A model generated the notes under the pieces. The model was not told the origin of the DNA, made no database searches, and saw nothing but the letters and a program-made list of their open reading frames with translations. From NCBI GenBank assembly GCA_900471485.1, contig UCEU01000007.1, positions 219,201 through 283,200 of the forward strand: DNA of 64,000 bases, written 5' to 3'. Below, in pieces: positions 9,759 through 19,346 of the stretch. The DNA is from Hyphomicrobiales bacterium (GTDB lineage: Bacteria; Pseudomonadota; Alphaproteobacteria; Rhizobiales; Rhizobiaceae). The translations under genes and the position numbers were made by a program. The number at the start of each line of letters is the position of its first letter. Position 1 is the first letter of the stretch.

Positions 9759-10148
9759 CTATCGAGCCTCGTCGGGCTTCGGCGGAGCCATCGGCGCGGA
9801 TGGCCCCATAGCCGGCTGATCGGTGCGACCTGTCGGAACTGCGGGGTTGTCGCGCGGCGGTAGTGGCGACTCCGGTAGACGTTCGGCCGGGCGGGCGCCG
9901 GGAGCGAGGAAGCGGTTGCGGTTCTCGGTCCAGGCCCGCAGGCACGCAGGATCGCGCGGCCCGGCCTCGCCGAGCGCCTGGCAGCGGATCAGCTCGTCGC
10001 GGAGCGGATCGGCCTGAGCCTGGGTGGTTCGGCCGGACGCCCATGGCTCGGGCGCTTCCTCTTTCCGGCTCATCTCGATCGCGGTCGCGGTGATCGCAAC
10101 CGCGACGAAGACGACGGCGCCAAGCCGGGCGAGCATCTTCCCGTCCAT
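9759..10148 (-). CDS. trbK: TrbK-alt entry-exclusion protein
   Basis: A 129-residue protein with one N-terminal membrane helix (LGAVVFVAVAITATAIEM) followed by a short domain containing IRCQALGEAGPRDPACLRAW, the two-cysteine signature of the alternative TrbK family found between trbJ and trbL. The C-terminus is proline-rich. TrbK proteins limit redundant entry of a like element into a cell that already carries one. An internal Met at codon 5 is a possible start. Function is assigned by family and position. Confidence 0.85.
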   Translation of the reverse strand: MDGKMLARLGAVVFVAVAITATAIEMSRKEEAPEPWASGRTTQAQADPLRDELIRCQALGEAGPRDPACLRAWTENRNRFLAPGARPAERLPESPLPPRDNPAVPTGRTDQPAMGPSAPMAPPKPDEAR

Positions 10149-10158
10149 GGCCGCGCCC

Positions 10159-10929
10159 TCAGTTGCCGTTCGGGAACATGCGGGCGCTGCCGGGCTGATA
10201 GCCCGTACCCGGCGTCAGGAAGCGGCGACGTTGCTCACGGCCCTGTTCAGCCGCGGCGGCACGCTCCGCCTCCGACAGCGATTGGGCACGGCCGTTGGCA
10301 GCGACGACGGCGGTGAGATCGGCGAGCTGCTGCGCCTGAAGCGCGAGGAGCTGATTGCCGGCCTGCGTCGCCTGCAGTGCGCCCGTCGCCCCTTGGCTGC
10401 GGCCGATCAACGAGGACATCTCGGTCCGGTTGGTGTCGATATTTCCGACGACACCCGCCTGGACGCGCATGGCGTCCTGCAGGCCGCCGACTGTGTTCTG
10501 CCAGCGCTCACGCGCGCCCGCCACGAGCGCCTGGTCGGAGGCGGACATGGAGGCGTTTCCATAGGTCGAGGTGAAGGCCTGGTCGATGCGCTGAACGTCG
10601 TAGGCGATGCCCTGCGCCTGTTGGAGAAGCTGCTGGGTGCGCTGAACCGACTGCTGAAGCTGCTGGATCGAGGAGTATGGCAGGCTGGTGAGGTTGCGCG
10701 CCTGGTTGATAAGCATCGTCGCTTCGTTCTGAAGCTGGGTGATCTGCTGATTGACCTGCTGCAGGGTGCGCGCTGCCGTCAGGACATTCTGCGCGTAGTT
10801 GGTCGGATCGTAGACGATCCATTGCGCGGCGGCGGGGGTGCCGAGGATCGGCGAGAGCGCGATCGGCGCGGCAAGCAGCGCGACGGTCAGACGCAGCGCG
10901 CGCGAGCGGGATTGAACGGAACGGGTCAT
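10159..10929 (-). CDS. trbJ: TrbJ/VirB5 pilus-tip protein
   Basis: A 256-residue secreted protein with a signal peptide ending near GTPAAAQW, then a long helical, glutamine-rich domain (NVLTAARTLQQVNQQITQLQ) typical of TrbJ/VirB5. This family forms a minor pilus component at the tip that contacts the recipient. The ATG at 10929 is preferred over upstream in-frame starts because it gives a clean signal peptide and overlaps the trbE stop by four bases. trbK follows after nine bases. Confidence 0.92.
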   Translation of the reverse strand: MTRSVQSRSRALRLTVALLAAPIALSPILGTPAAAQWIVYDPTNYAQNVLTAARTLQQVNQQITQLQNEATMLINQARNLTSLPYSSIQQLQQSVQRTQQLLQQAQGIAYDVQRIDQAFTSTYGNASMSASDQALVAGARERWQNTVGGLQDAMRVQAGVVGNIDTNRTEMSSLIGRSQGATGALQATQAGNQLLALQAQQLADLTAVVAANGRAQSLSEAERAAAAEQGREQRRRFLTPGTGYQPGSARMFPNGN

Positions 10930-13382
10930 GAGCGTGCCTCCGGATCGGTTTGGGGGATGACGTTGGTGAGGTCGGCGATCAGGTCGGACGCCCAGCCGAG
11001 CCGGTTCTCCGCGAGCCACTCGGCGAGGAAGCCGTCGGTGCCGCTGCGGGCGTGTACCTCGGCGATGAGCGCCTGGTGCTGCTTCGATGAGGCGGCGCAG
11101 AGCGCCAGCGCCACGTCCGACAGGCCCAGTTCAAACAGCCGGTTGCCGCGCCGGGACTGGCAGTAGTAATCGCGCTTGGGCATGGCCCGCGCGAGGATCT
11201 CAATCTGGCGATCGTTGAGGCCGAAGCGCCGATAGATCGCCGTGATCTGCGGCTCGATGGCACGCTCGTTCGGCAACAGGATACGGGTCAGGCAGCTCTC
11301 GATGATGGCCGGGGCGATCGCCGAGCCGTCGATGTCGGAGAGCGACTGGGTGGCGAAAATGACGCTGGCGTTCTTCTTGCGCAGCGTCTTCAGCCACTCT
11401 CGGAGTTGGCCGGCGAAACCTTCGTCGTCGAGGGCGAGCCAGCCCTCATCGACGATCAGCAGTGTCGGCCGCCCGTCGAGGCGGTCCTCGATGCGGTGGA
11501 AGAGATAGGCGAGCACGGCGGCGGCGGCGCCGGTGCCGATCAGCCCTTCGGTCTCGAAGACCTGAACATTGGCTTCGCCCAGATGCTCGGCTTCGGCGTC
11601 GAGCAGCCGACCATAGGGACCGCCGACGCAATAGGGCCGCAGCGCCTGTTTCAGATCGTTGGACTGAAGGAGGACCGAGAGGCCCGTCAGGGTCCGCTCG
11701 TTTGGCGGGGCAGAGGCCAGCGAGGAGAGCGCCGACCAGAGATGCTCCTTCACCTCCGGCGTTACGGCCACGCTCTCGCGCATCAGGATCGCGACCAGCC
11801 AGTCGGATGCCCATGCACGCTCAGCGACATCGTCGATGCGCGCGAGCGGCTGAAGCGACACGCTGTCGTCTGCTCCCTCCGTGAGGCCGCCGCCGAGATC
11901 GTGCCAGTCGCCACGCATGGCAAGCGCTGCGGCCCTGATCGATCCGCCGAAGTCGAAGGCGAAGACTTGGCTTTGCGGATAGCGCCGGAACTGCAGCGCC
12001 ATCAACGCCAGCAGCACGGATTTGCCGGCGCCGGTCGGCCCGACGATCAGCGTATGGCCGACATCGCCGACATGAATGGAAAGCCGGAACGGGGTCGAGC
12101 CTTCGGTCTTGCCGAACAGCAGGGGGGGTGCTGCGAAATGCTCGTCCCGTTCCGGTCCCGCCCACACCGCCGACAGCGGAATCATATGAGCGAGATTCAA
12201 GGTGTTGATCGGGGGTTGGCGGACATTGGCGTAGACATGGCCGGGCAGCGAGCCAAGCCAGGCGTCCACGGCGTTGATCGTCTCGGGCATGGACGTGAAG
12301 TCGCGGCCCTGGATGACCTTCTCGACCAGCCGCAGCTTCTCGGCGGCAATGCGGGGATCGTCGTCCCAGACGGTGATCGTCGCCGTCACATAGGCCTGGC
12401 CGGCATAGTCGGCGCCCAGCTCCTGCAGCGCCATATCGGCATCGGCGGCCTTGTTGGCGGCATCGGTGTCGACCAGCGCCGAGGCCTCGTTGGTCATTAC
12501 CTCCTTGAGGATGGCGGCGATCGACTTGCGCTTGGCGAACCACTGGCGGCGGATCTTGGTCAGCAGCTTGGTGGCGTCGGTCTTGTCGAGCAGCACCGCG
12601 CGCGTCGACCAGCGGTACGGGAAGGCCAGCCGGTTCAGCTCGTCGAGGATGCCCGGCGTGGTCGCGGTCGGGAAGCCGACAATGGTGAGGATGCGGACGT
12701 GCGCATCGCCCAGGCGCGGCTCCAGCCCGCCGGTGAGCGGCTGATCGGCCAGCAGCGCATCGAGATACATCGGCGTTTCGGGCACGCGGACGCGATGTCG
12801 TTTCGTCGAGACGGTCGAATGCAAATAGGTCAACGTATCGCCGTCATCGAGCCAGGCGCATTCCGGCATGAAGGCATCAATGAGCTGGAGGATGCGATCG
12901 GTGCGATCGGCGAAGCCGCGCAGGATCTCGTGCGCATCGACGCCGGCGTGATCGCGGCCCTCGTAGAGCCAAGTCTCAGCACGGGCGGCATCCTCGGCCG
13001 GGGGCAGATAGAGGAAAGTCAGGAAGTAGCTGGACTCGAAATGCGCACCGGCCTCCTCGAAGTCGGCCTTGCGTTCGGCGTCGATCAAGGCGGAGGCGCT
13101 GTCGGCGAACATGCTGGCCGGATAGGTCGCGGCGCCATGGCGTTGCGCTTCGACGAAGATCGCCCAGCCGGAGCCGAGGCGACGAAAGGCGTTGTTGAGC
13201 CGGCCGGCGACGGCAACCAGCTCGGCCGGCACGGCGCTGTCGAGATCGGGGCCGCGGAAGCGCGCGGTACGCTGCAGGCTGCCGTCCTTGTTCAGCACGA
13301 TCCCTTCGCCGACCAAAGCGACCCAGGGCAGGAAGTCGGCAAGCCGGGTGTTGCGGTTGCGATATTCGGCGAGGTTCATCAT
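10926..13382 (-). CDS. trbE: TrbE/VirB4 transfer ATPase
   Basis: An 818-residue ATPase that powers assembly and substrate transfer of the mating channel at the inner membrane. The N-terminal CagE/TrbE domain starts LAEYRNRNTRLADFLPWVAL. The ATPase domain has Walker A VGPTGAGKSVLLALMA (about residues 440-455) and Walker B TLLIVDEGWLALDDEGF, with FATQSLSDID downstream. Length is normal for the family. Two adjacent Met codons (13382 and 13379) make the exact start uncertain by one residue. It is central in the trb operon between trbD and trbJ. Confidence 0.96.
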   Translation of the reverse strand: MMNLAEYRNRNTRLADFLPWVALVGEGIVLNKDGSLQRTARFRGPDLDSAVPAELVAVAGRLNNAFRRLGSGWAIFVEAQRHGAATYPASMFADSASALIDAERKADFEEAGAHFESSYFLTFLYLPPAEDAARAETWLYEGRDHAGVDAHEILRGFADRTDRILQLIDAFMPECAWLDDGDTLTYLHSTVSTKRHRVRVPETPMYLDALLADQPLTGGLEPRLGDAHVRILTIVGFPTATTPGILDELNRLAFPYRWSTRAVLLDKTDATKLLTKIRRQWFAKRKSIAAILKEVMTNEASALVDTDAANKAADADMALQELGADYAGQAYVTATITVWDDDPRIAAEKLRLVEKVIQGRDFTSMPETINAVDAWLGSLPGHVYANVRQPPINTLNLAHMIPLSAVWAGPERDEHFAAPPLLFGKTEGSTPFRLSIHVGDVGHTLIVGPTGAGKSVLLALMALQFRRYPQSQVFAFDFGGSIRAAALAMRGDWHDLGGGLTEGADDSVSLQPLARIDDVAERAWASDWLVAILMRESVAVTPEVKEHLWSALSSLASAPPNERTLTGLSVLLQSNDLKQALRPYCVGGPYGRLLDAEAEHLGEANVQVFETEGLIGTGAAAAVLAYLFHRIEDRLDGRPTLLIVDEGWLALDDEGFAGQLREWLKTLRKKNASVIFATQSLSDIDGSAIAPAIIESCLTRILLPNERAIEPQITAIYRRFGLNDRQIEILARAMPKRDYYCQSRRGNRLFELGLSDVALALCAASSKQHQALIAEVHARSGTDGFLAEWLAENRLGWASDLIADLTNVIPQTDPEARS

Positions 13383-13394
13383 CGTCGTTCCTCC

Positions 13395-13676
13395 TCAGAC
13401 CGACAGGTGGCCAGGGATGCGCAGATGCTTGCGCACGACGTCGACGAACTGCGGATCGCGCTTGGCGGCCCAGACCGCCGCGAAGTGGCCGAGCGCCCAG
13501 AGGCCGAGACCGACCAGCCAGAGGCGAAGGCCGAGGCCGAGCGCGGCCGCCAGCGTGCCGTTGAGGATGGCGAGCGAGCGCGGGGCGCCGCCGAGCAGGA
13601 TGTGCTCGGTCAGCGCCCGATGGACCGGAACCGAGAAGCCCGGCAGCTCGCCGCCATGGTCGACGCCATCGGCCAT
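13395..13676 (-). CDS. trbD: TrbD/VirB3 conjugal transfer protein
   Basis: A 93-residue inner-membrane protein. The family start PGFSVPVHRALTEHILLGGAPR is visible (about residues 13-34), followed by two adjacent membrane helices and the soluble segment WAAKRDPQFVDVVRKHLR. VirB3-type proteins act with the VirB4 ATPase in pilus assembly. The start overlaps the trbC stop by one base (TGATG), and trbE begins 12 bases after the stop. Confidence 0.93.
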   Translation of the reverse strand: MADGVDHGGELPGFSVPVHRALTEHILLGGAPRSLAILNGTLAAALGLGLRLWLVGLGLWALGHFAAVWAAKRDPQFVDVVRKHLRIPGHLSV

Positions 13677-14008
13677 CAGACGAGCGCCCCGCCGCCGAAC
13701 GAGAAGAAGGACAGGAAGAAGCTGGACGCGGCGAAGGCGATCGACAGGCCGAAGACGATCTGGATCAGCTTACGCGCGCCGCCCGACGTGTCGCCGAAGG
13801 CCAGCGTCAGGCCGGTGATGATGATGATCATCACAGCGATGATCTTAGCGACTGGCCCCTCGATCGATTCGAGGATCGATTGCAGCGGCGCCTCCCACGG
13901 CATCGACGAGCCGGAGGCGTGGGCGGTCGGCGCGAGCGCCAGCGTGACGAAGGTGACGGACACCGCCGTAGCGATGTGGCGGCGGATGCGCAAAGCATGC
14001 TTGATCAT
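13676..14008 (-). CDS. trbC: TrbC/VirB2 pilin
   Basis: A 110-residue pilin precursor. A long signal sequence (about residues 1-32, ending THASG) precedes the mature pilin, which has two hydrophobic helices: VAKIIAVMIIIITGLTLAFG and LIQIVFGLSIAFAASSFFLS. Pilins of this type are processed, and in RP4 cyclised by the TraF peptidase, which is also encoded here at 20.8 kb. Its start overlaps the trbB stop by four bases. Confidence 0.93.
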   Translation of the reverse strand: MIKHALRIRRHIATAVSVTFVTLALAPTAHASGSSMPWEAPLQSILESIEGPVAKIIAVMIIIITGLTLAFGDTSGGARKLIQIVFGLSIAFAASSFFLSFFSFGGGALV

Positions 14009-14988
14009 GACGGGTCTCCTGTGAGGGGCTGGCTTGCGGGGGTGACGCGGTAGTCGCCGTCGGGGCCGAGGCCCTCGATGCGGGCGAGTTCGGTGAGGCG
14101 GCGCGACGCGCCGCGACCGGACAGCACGGCGACTAGGTCAATCGTCTCGGCGATCAGGGCGCGCGGGACGGTGACGACGGCTTCCTGGATGAGCTGCTCC
14201 ATGCGCCGCAGAGCGCCGATGGCGGTGCCGGCGTGGATCGTTCCGACGCCGCCGGGGTGCCCGGTGCCCCAGGCCTTCAACAGATCGAGCGCCTCGGCCC
14301 CGCGCACCTCGCCGATCGGGATGCGGTCGGGGCGCAGGCGAAGCGAGGAACGGACGAGGTCGGAGAGCGAGGCGACGCCGTCTTTCGTTCGCATCGCGAC
14401 CAGATTGGGCGCGGCGCATTGCAGTTCACGCGTGTCCTCGATGAGGACGACGCGGTCCGAGGTCTTCGAGACTTCCGCGAGCAGCGCGTTGGTGAGAGTT
14501 GTCTTGCCGGTGGATGTGCCGCCAGCGACGAGGATGTTGCGCCGGTCGGCGACGGCTTGGCGCAAGGTCTCGGCCTGAGCCGCAACCATGATGCCGGCGG
14601 CGACATAATCGTCGAGCGTGAAGACCGCGACGGCGGGCTTACGGATTGCAAAGGCCGGCGCGGACACCACGGGAGGCAACAGCCCCTCGAACCGCTCCCC
14701 CGTCTCGGGCAGCTCGGCCGAGACACGCGGGGCGCCGGGATGAACCTCGGCGCCAACATGATGGGCGACCAGACGGATGATCCGCTCGCCGTCCGAAGGC
14801 GACAGCACTTCACCCGTGTCGGAAAGCCCTTCGGAAAGCCGGTCGACCCAGAGCCGCCCATCGGGGTTGAGCATCACCTCGACGATCGCGGGGTCTTCCA
14901 GAAACCGGGCGATCGCCGGCCCGAGGGCCGTGCGCAGCATGCGCGCACCGCGAAGGATCGCCTCCGATTTCTGGTGAGTTGCCGCCAC
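14005..14988 (-). CDS. trbB: TrbB/VirB11 hexameric ATPase
   Basis: A 327-residue VirB11-type traffic ATPase that switches the secretion channel between pilus building and DNA transfer. Walker A is [20 protein letters not shown], Walker B is [12 protein letters not shown], and the arginine-rich [20 protein letters not shown] block is conserved. The start codon is GTG at 14988; an internal Met (MLRTALG) is possible but would remove part of the N-terminal domain. First gene of the trb block, it probably lies next to the operon promoter in the 169 bases upstream. Confidence 0.95.
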   Translation of the reverse strand: MAATHQKSEAILRGARMLRTALGPAIARFLEDPAIVEVMLNPDGRLWVDRLSEGLSDTGEVLSPSDGERIIRLVAHHVGAEVHPGAPRVSAELPETGERFEGLLPPVVSAPAFAIRKPAVAVFTLDDYVAAGIMVAAQAETLRQAVADRRNILVAGGTSTGKTTLTNALLAEVSKTSDRVVLIEDTRELQCAAPNLVAMRTKDGVASLSDLVRSSLRLRPDRIPIGEVRGAEALDLLKAWGTGHPGGVGTIHAGTAIGALRRMEQLIQEAVVTVPRALIAETIDLVAVLSGRGASRRLTELARIEGLGPDGDYRVTPASQPLTGDPS

Positions 14989-15073
14989 GTCGTCCCCGTT
15001 CTCTTGCGGGTCCGCGAAGTGCGGCCCTGGATCGGGGATGAGTAGAGGAGGCAGAAATCATGGCCTGACAACA

Positions 15074-15086
15074 ACCACAATGTGGT
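15074..15086. promoter_or_regulatory. Palindrome upstream of trbB
   Basis: A perfect 6+1+6 inverted repeat ACCACA-A-TGTGGT lies in the only long gap (14989-15157) between the CopG-like gene and trbB, where a promoter for the trb block is expected. A dimeric regulator such as the adjacent ribbon-helix-helix protein could bind it. No proof beyond symmetry and position. Confidence 0.4.
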
Positions 15087-15157
15087 CGTCGTACTGTGGC
15101 GTACAAATACAGGGAAACGGCGGAACGCCCGAATACTTGCGGTGGACGCGGAGGTGA

Positions 15158-15592
15158 TTAATCCGCGTCGTGCGCGGGCGCGATGTCCTCCGAAATCTCT
15201 TGCCGAAGTTTCGGCCCGTGCGCGAGTCGTCGGCCGAGCGCGGTGACGAACGCCTCGTAGCGCTCGCCGGCTTTGACGCGCGCCGCTGCCTGGGCGGGCT
15301 CCGGTAGCGGCGGGTTCGTCGTCAGCCAGAATCGGATGAAGACGGCCAGCGTTTCGACGGCGATGCCAAGGTCTCGCTCCATACGCGCCATTCGCCGGTC
15401 GATCTGGTCGAGCCGTTTGGTCGTGGCCGCTTCCTGGCGCTCGGCGGCGTCAGGCGACAGAAACGAGGCGATCCCGGCTTCGGCGATCAGCGAGAGGGAT
15501 TGATCGCGCCGGGCGGCGTGCGCCGCGAGCGCCTTCATGACGTCCGGTTCGAGATACACAGACAGCCGCTGCTTTTTGGGAGGCTTCGCCAT
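15158..15592 (-). CDS. CopG-like ribbon-helix-helix regulator
   Basis: A 144-residue protein beginning MAKPPKKQRLSVYLEPDVMK, with the short strand-helix-helix pattern of CopG/Arc repressors (about residues 8-50: RLSVYLEPDVMKALAAHAAR, then SLSLIAEAGI). A coiled-coil-like segment RLDQIDRRMARMERDLGIA and a hydrophobic FIRFWLTTNP follow. Genes like this are common between traG and trbB in alphaproteobacterial ICEs. It starts eight bases after traG and probably represses transfer genes; the target is inferred. Confidence 0.85.
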   Translation of the reverse strand: MAKPPKKQRLSVYLEPDVMKALAAHAARRDQSLSLIAEAGIASFLSPDAAERQEAATTKRLDQIDRRMARMERDLGIAVETLAVFIRFWLTTNPPLPEPAQAAARVKAGERYEAFVTALGRRLAHGPKLRQEISEDIAPAHDAD

Positions 15593-15600
15593 GGTGCCTC

Positions 15601-17583
15601 CTAAAGCTCGATGCCGTCGCCGGGATCGAGCGACGCTTGGCGCGCGACCTGACGCATGGTCTGATTCATGCGCGAGAGACGTGCGGCGTCTTCATCGGAG
15701 TCGTCGCGGGGATCGATCTCGAACTCGTTTTCGATGGGCTCCTTCCGCTCCACGGGTTTTGAACGGCTCAGTTCCGGCTGGTGTCGGCGTTCGGAGTCGG
15801 TCGTATCCTCGTCCTCCGATCCCCCGCCGCTGGCCATCGCCACCGTCGGCGGCACCGGAAGGGGCAGCGTGCTCCAATCGTCCGTTCGGGCGGTCGTCGG
15901 CTTGACGAGGTTCGGCGGCGGCAAGATACGCTCCTGAAACCGGCGATCCTCATAGTATCGCGCCTTCTTCGCGCGGATGGGCGGGGTGCCCGCCACCATG
16001 ACGATTTCGTCGGATGGCGGAAGCTGCATGATCTCGCCGGGCGTCATCAGTTGCCGGGCTGTTTCCGAGCGCGAGACCATCATGTGGCCGAGCCAGGGCG
16101 ACAGGCGATGACCGGCATAGTTCTTCATCGCGCGCATCTCGGTCGCGGTGCCGAGCGCGTCCGAGACACGTTTGGCGGTCCGCTCGTCATTGGTCGCGAA
16201 GCTGACGCGGACATGGCAATTATCGAGGATCGAATTGTTGGGCCCATAGGCCTTCTCGATCTGGTTCAGCGACTGGGCGATAAGGAAGGCTTTCAGGCCA
16301 TAACCCGCCATGAAGGCGAGCGCGCTCTCGAAGAAGTCGAGGCGGCCGAGGGCCGGGAATTCGTCGAGCATCAGGAGAAGGCGATGGCGGTTGCCGTTCG
16401 CCTTCAGATCTTCCGTGAGCCGCCGGCCGATCTGATTGAGGATCAGACGGATCAGCGGCTTGGTCCGGTTGATGTCCGACGGCGGCACCACGAGGTAAAG
16501 GGTTGTGGGATGCTTGCCGCCGGCGATATCGACGATGCGCCAGTCGCAGCGGCGTGTGACCTCGGCGACGACGGGATCGCGATAGAGCCCGAGGAACGAC
16601 ATCGCGGTCGATAGTACGCCCGACCGCTCGTTGTCGGATTTGTTCAGCAACTCGCGTGCGGCGCTGGCAATCACCGGATGCGGGCCGGCCTCGCCGAGAT
16701 GGGCTGTCTTCATCATGGCGGCGAGCGTCGAATCGATCGGCCGCTTGGGATCGGAGAGGAAGGCAGCGACGCCGGCGAGCGTCTTATCGGCCTCGGCGTA
16801 GAGGACGTGCAGGATCGCGCCGACCAGCAACGCGTGGCTGGTCTTTTCCCAATGGTTCCGTTTCTCCAGCGAGCCTTCCGGATCGACCAGGATGTCGGCG
16901 ATGTTCTGGACGTCGCGGACCTCCCATTCGCCGCGGCGGACTTCGAGCAGAGGATTGTAGGCGGCGGACTTCGCATTGGTCGGATCGAACAGAAGCACGC
17001 GACCATGCCGCGCGCGGAAGCCCGCCGTCAGCGTCCAGTTCTCGCCCTTGATGTCGTGGACGATAGCCGAGCCCGGCCAGGTCAGCAGCGATGGCACGAC
17101 CAGGCCGACGCCCTTGCCAGATCGCGTGGGCGCAAAGCACAGCACATGCTCGGGACCATCGTGGCGGAGATAGTCGCGCTCGAATTTCCCCAGGATGACG
17201 CCATCCGCGCCCAGCAGGCCGGCGGCGCTCACTTCGGGGGCGACCGCCCATCGGGCGGAACCGAACGTCTCGGCGTTCTTGGCCTCACGCGCCCGCCAGA
17301 CGGACATGCCGATCGCGACGGCGATGGAGATGAAGCCGCCTGATGCCGCGATATAGGCGCCCTCGATGAAGATCGGCGGCGCATAGGCATCATAGAAGTA
17401 CCACCACCAGAAGAAGGCGGGCGGATAGTAGATCGGCCAGCCGCCCAGCTCGAACCAGGGGAGTCCGAGCTGCGGTTGGAAGCCGAGGCGATAGGCCGTC
17501 CACTGCGTCGCCGCCCAGGTTGTCATGACGACGATGAGGAAGACGGTGAGGATCTGGCCCCAGAGGATTTTGGTCGCCGACAT
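15601..17583 (-). CDS. traG: TraG/VirD4 type IV coupling protein
   Basis: A 660-residue inner-membrane ATPase that brings the relaxase-DNA complex to the secretion channel. N-terminal membrane helices (ILTVFLIVVMTTWAATQW and others to about residue 95) are followed by the ATPase domain with Walker A FAPTRSGKGVGLVVPSLLTW and Walker B LLLMLDEFPALGRLDF. Family landmarks GENWTLTAGFR and LIAQSLNQIEKAYGPNNS are also present. The acidic C-terminal tail is variable. It lies directly after the relaxase gene, as is usual. Confidence 0.95.
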   Translation of the reverse strand: MSATKILWGQILTVFLIVVMTTWAATQWTAYRLGFQPQLGLPWFELGGWPIYYPPAFFWWWYFYDAYAPPIFIEGAYIAASGGFISIAVAIGMSVWRAREAKNAETFGSARWAVAPEVSAAGLLGADGVILGKFERDYLRHDGPEHVLCFAPTRSGKGVGLVVPSLLTWPGSAIVHDIKGENWTLTAGFRARHGRVLLFDPTNAKSAAYNPLLEVRRGEWEVRDVQNIADILVDPEGSLEKRNHWEKTSHALLVGAILHVLYAEADKTLAGVAAFLSDPKRPIDSTLAAMMKTAHLGEAGPHPVIASAARELLNKSDNERSGVLSTAMSFLGLYRDPVVAEVTRRCDWRIVDIAGGKHPTTLYLVVPPSDINRTKPLIRLILNQIGRRLTEDLKANGNRHRLLLMLDEFPALGRLDFFESALAFMAGYGLKAFLIAQSLNQIEKAYGPNNSILDNCHVRVSFATNDERTAKRVSDALGTATEMRAMKNYAGHRLSPWLGHMMVSRSETARQLMTPGEIMQLPPSDEIVMVAGTPPIRAKKARYYEDRRFQERILPPPNLVKPTTARTDDWSTLPLPVPPTVAMASGGGSEDEDTTDSERRHQPELSRSKPVERKEPIENEFEIDPRDDSDEDAARLSRMNQTMRQVARQASLDPGDGIEL

Positions 17584-17606
17584 GGCGGGCTCCTTTCTTG
17601 ATTGGG

Positions 17607-19346
17607 CTACATGCCGAGGCCGCGGTTGCGGCCGAAGCTCCAGTCGACGCCGCCCGCGCCGCGCGACACGCCGGAGACGTGCTGACCGATCTGACGCTCA
17701 AGGGATGGCGACCAGGGCACGAGCTGGAAACCGAGGCCGTCGTCGATCATGGCGAAGCGGCCCGATGCGAGCGCGAAGCGCTGGCGATAGGTGCCCGCCA
17801 CATATTCGCCCGTTGCGGCCTTGGAGAATTGTCGACCGGTCTCGGCCGCGAGCTTCTCGCCAAGGGTCTCCACCTCGCGCTGTCTCAGCGTGTCGATCAG
17901 TCCCGGCGAGAAGCTGATGCCGCGCGCTTGCCGCTCGGCGAGGCCCTGGCTGACGAGATGGTCGGCGCGTCGGTCCATCGCCTGGCGCACCTCCGCGCCG
18001 AAGCCGCCGCCGCCGAGCGCGACGGGATCGCGGGCGATCGCCTGCCGATCGAGCCAGGTCGCGCCGGTCGCGTTGACTTGGGCGGAGATGTCGAGATCGG
18101 AGCGGACGGCGAGTGCGACCCGCCTGCGTCCCTGTGCGTCGTCGAATTTGCGCAGCTCCACGATCGAGCCCGGCGCGCTGTCGCCGGCCGCATCGAGGTC
18201 GGGCAGCTTGATGTGATGGGTGCGTCCGTCCGTGCCATCGACCACGGCATAGGCCGTGCCCTTTAGCTCATCGTCGAGACCGCGATCGACCAATCGGCCG
18301 ACGACGGGATCGTTGATGCTCTCGCCGGCGAGCACATAGCTCGCCGCGCCCCGTTCGATGCCGCGTTCGGTCAGGCCGCGATGAATGCGTTTGATGATGT
18401 CGCCACGCTCGCCCAGCTCGCGCAGCGTCGCCTCGGCATTCTCGGACACGACCCATTGGCCGGGGCCGACCTGATCCGCGAGGCCGAGCGTCTCCAGCTT
18501 CCGCAGACGGCCGACCTTCATCGCATGGAATTCGTCGGGCTGACGATCGGCGTGTGGGGCGAGGTCCACGATGCCGGTGCGATAGGCATCGCGCGAAAGC
18601 TGGCGGTCGAGGTTGGTCCAGCGCTCGGCCTCGATCTGCCGCTGCAGATTGCGGCGTATCTCGTGATCGGTGCGCGGCCCCAGCTCCTGGGTGACGAGAT
18701 CCTGCGCGCGGGCGCGCATGCCTTCCTTGATGTAGTCGCGCGAGATGACGAGGTCCTGGCCGTCATCGGTGCGCCCGCGCAGGATGATATGGACGTGCGG
18801 ATTATCGGTGTTCCAGTGATCGACGCCGACCCAGTCGAGCTTGGTGCCGAGGTCCTTCTCCATCTGCCCCATCAGGTCGCGGGCATAGGTCTTGAGGTCG
18901 GACATCTCGGTCGCGTCCTCCGGCGAGACGATGAACCGGAAGTGATGCCGGTCGTCTTGGGTCCGCTCGGCGAAGGCCTTGGGATCGGCGTCCTCGATCT
19001 CCGGCCCGAAGAGCCGGGCCTTCTCTCCATCCCGCGTGACGCCCTCACGCCGGAGATAGCTGAGGTGGGCGGAGAGCGGCGCGGCGCGAGCGCCGTGCCG
19101 GACAACGCGCGTCTTGATGACCGTGTTGCGCGATCGGCTGGTGAGCAGACGATTGGCCTGCACCGTCGCGCGCTGGCCGCGGCCGAACCGCGAGCGGTTG
19201 CCCGAGCTGATCTTGCCGGAGCGCGAGACGTTGCCGCCGGCGCGCTGGGCGGCCGCCAGCGCCTGGGCGATGAAGGGCCGCGCCTGTTGCGCGCGGGTCG
19301 ATCGGATGCGGCCTGGCCGGATGCGGAAATCGTCCTCGCCGCTCAT
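17607..19346 (-). CDS. rlxS: Relaxase of the RlxS/VirD2 type with DUF3363 domain
   Basis: A 579-residue relaxase that nicks oriT and is carried with the strand into the recipient. The N-terminal nuclease region has the YLRREGVTRDGEKARLF block, HHFRFIVSPEDA (about residues 134-145) and the metal-binding NPHVHIILRG (His184 and His186). The C-terminal half is DUF3363. The ATG at 19346 (MSGEDDFRIRPGR) is chosen over a start six codons upstream because it matches the family N-terminus. Together with traG it forms the DNA-processing part of the module; oriT is probably close to its 5' end. Confidence 0.93.
   Translation of the reverse strand: MSGEDDFRIRPGRIRSTRAQQARPFIAQALAAAQRAGGNVSRSGKISSGNRSRFGRGQRATVQANRLLTSRSRNTVIKTRVVRHGARAAPLSAHLSYLRREGVTRDGEKARLFGPEIEDADPKAFAERTQDDRHHFRFIVSPEDATEMSDLKTYARDLMGQMEKDLGTKLDWVGVDHWNTDNPHVHIILRGRTDDGQDLVISRDYIKEGMRARAQDLVTQELGPRTDHEIRRNLQRQIEAERWTNLDRQLSRDAYRTGIVDLAPHADRQPDEFHAMKVGRLRKLETLGLADQVGPGQWVVSENAEATLRELGERGDIIKRIHRGLTERGIERGAASYVLAGESINDPVVGRLVDRGLDDELKGTAYAVVDGTDGRTHHIKLPDLDAAGDSAPGSIVELRKFDDAQGRRRVALAVRSDLDISAQVNATGATWLDRQAIARDPVALGGGGFGAEVRQAMDRRADHLVSQGLAERQARGISFSPGLIDTLRQREVETLGEKLAAETGRQFSKAATGEYVAGTYRQRFALASGRFAMIDDGLGFQLVPWSPSLERQIGQHVSGVSRGAGGVDWSFGRNRGLGM

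Noticed and set aside
11406..14024. 872-codon open frame on the plus strand
   Set aside because: It is opposite trbE, trbD and trbC, whose motifs and overlaps are clear; its sequence is repetitive in Arg, Gly and Asp as expected from GC-rich antisense reading.
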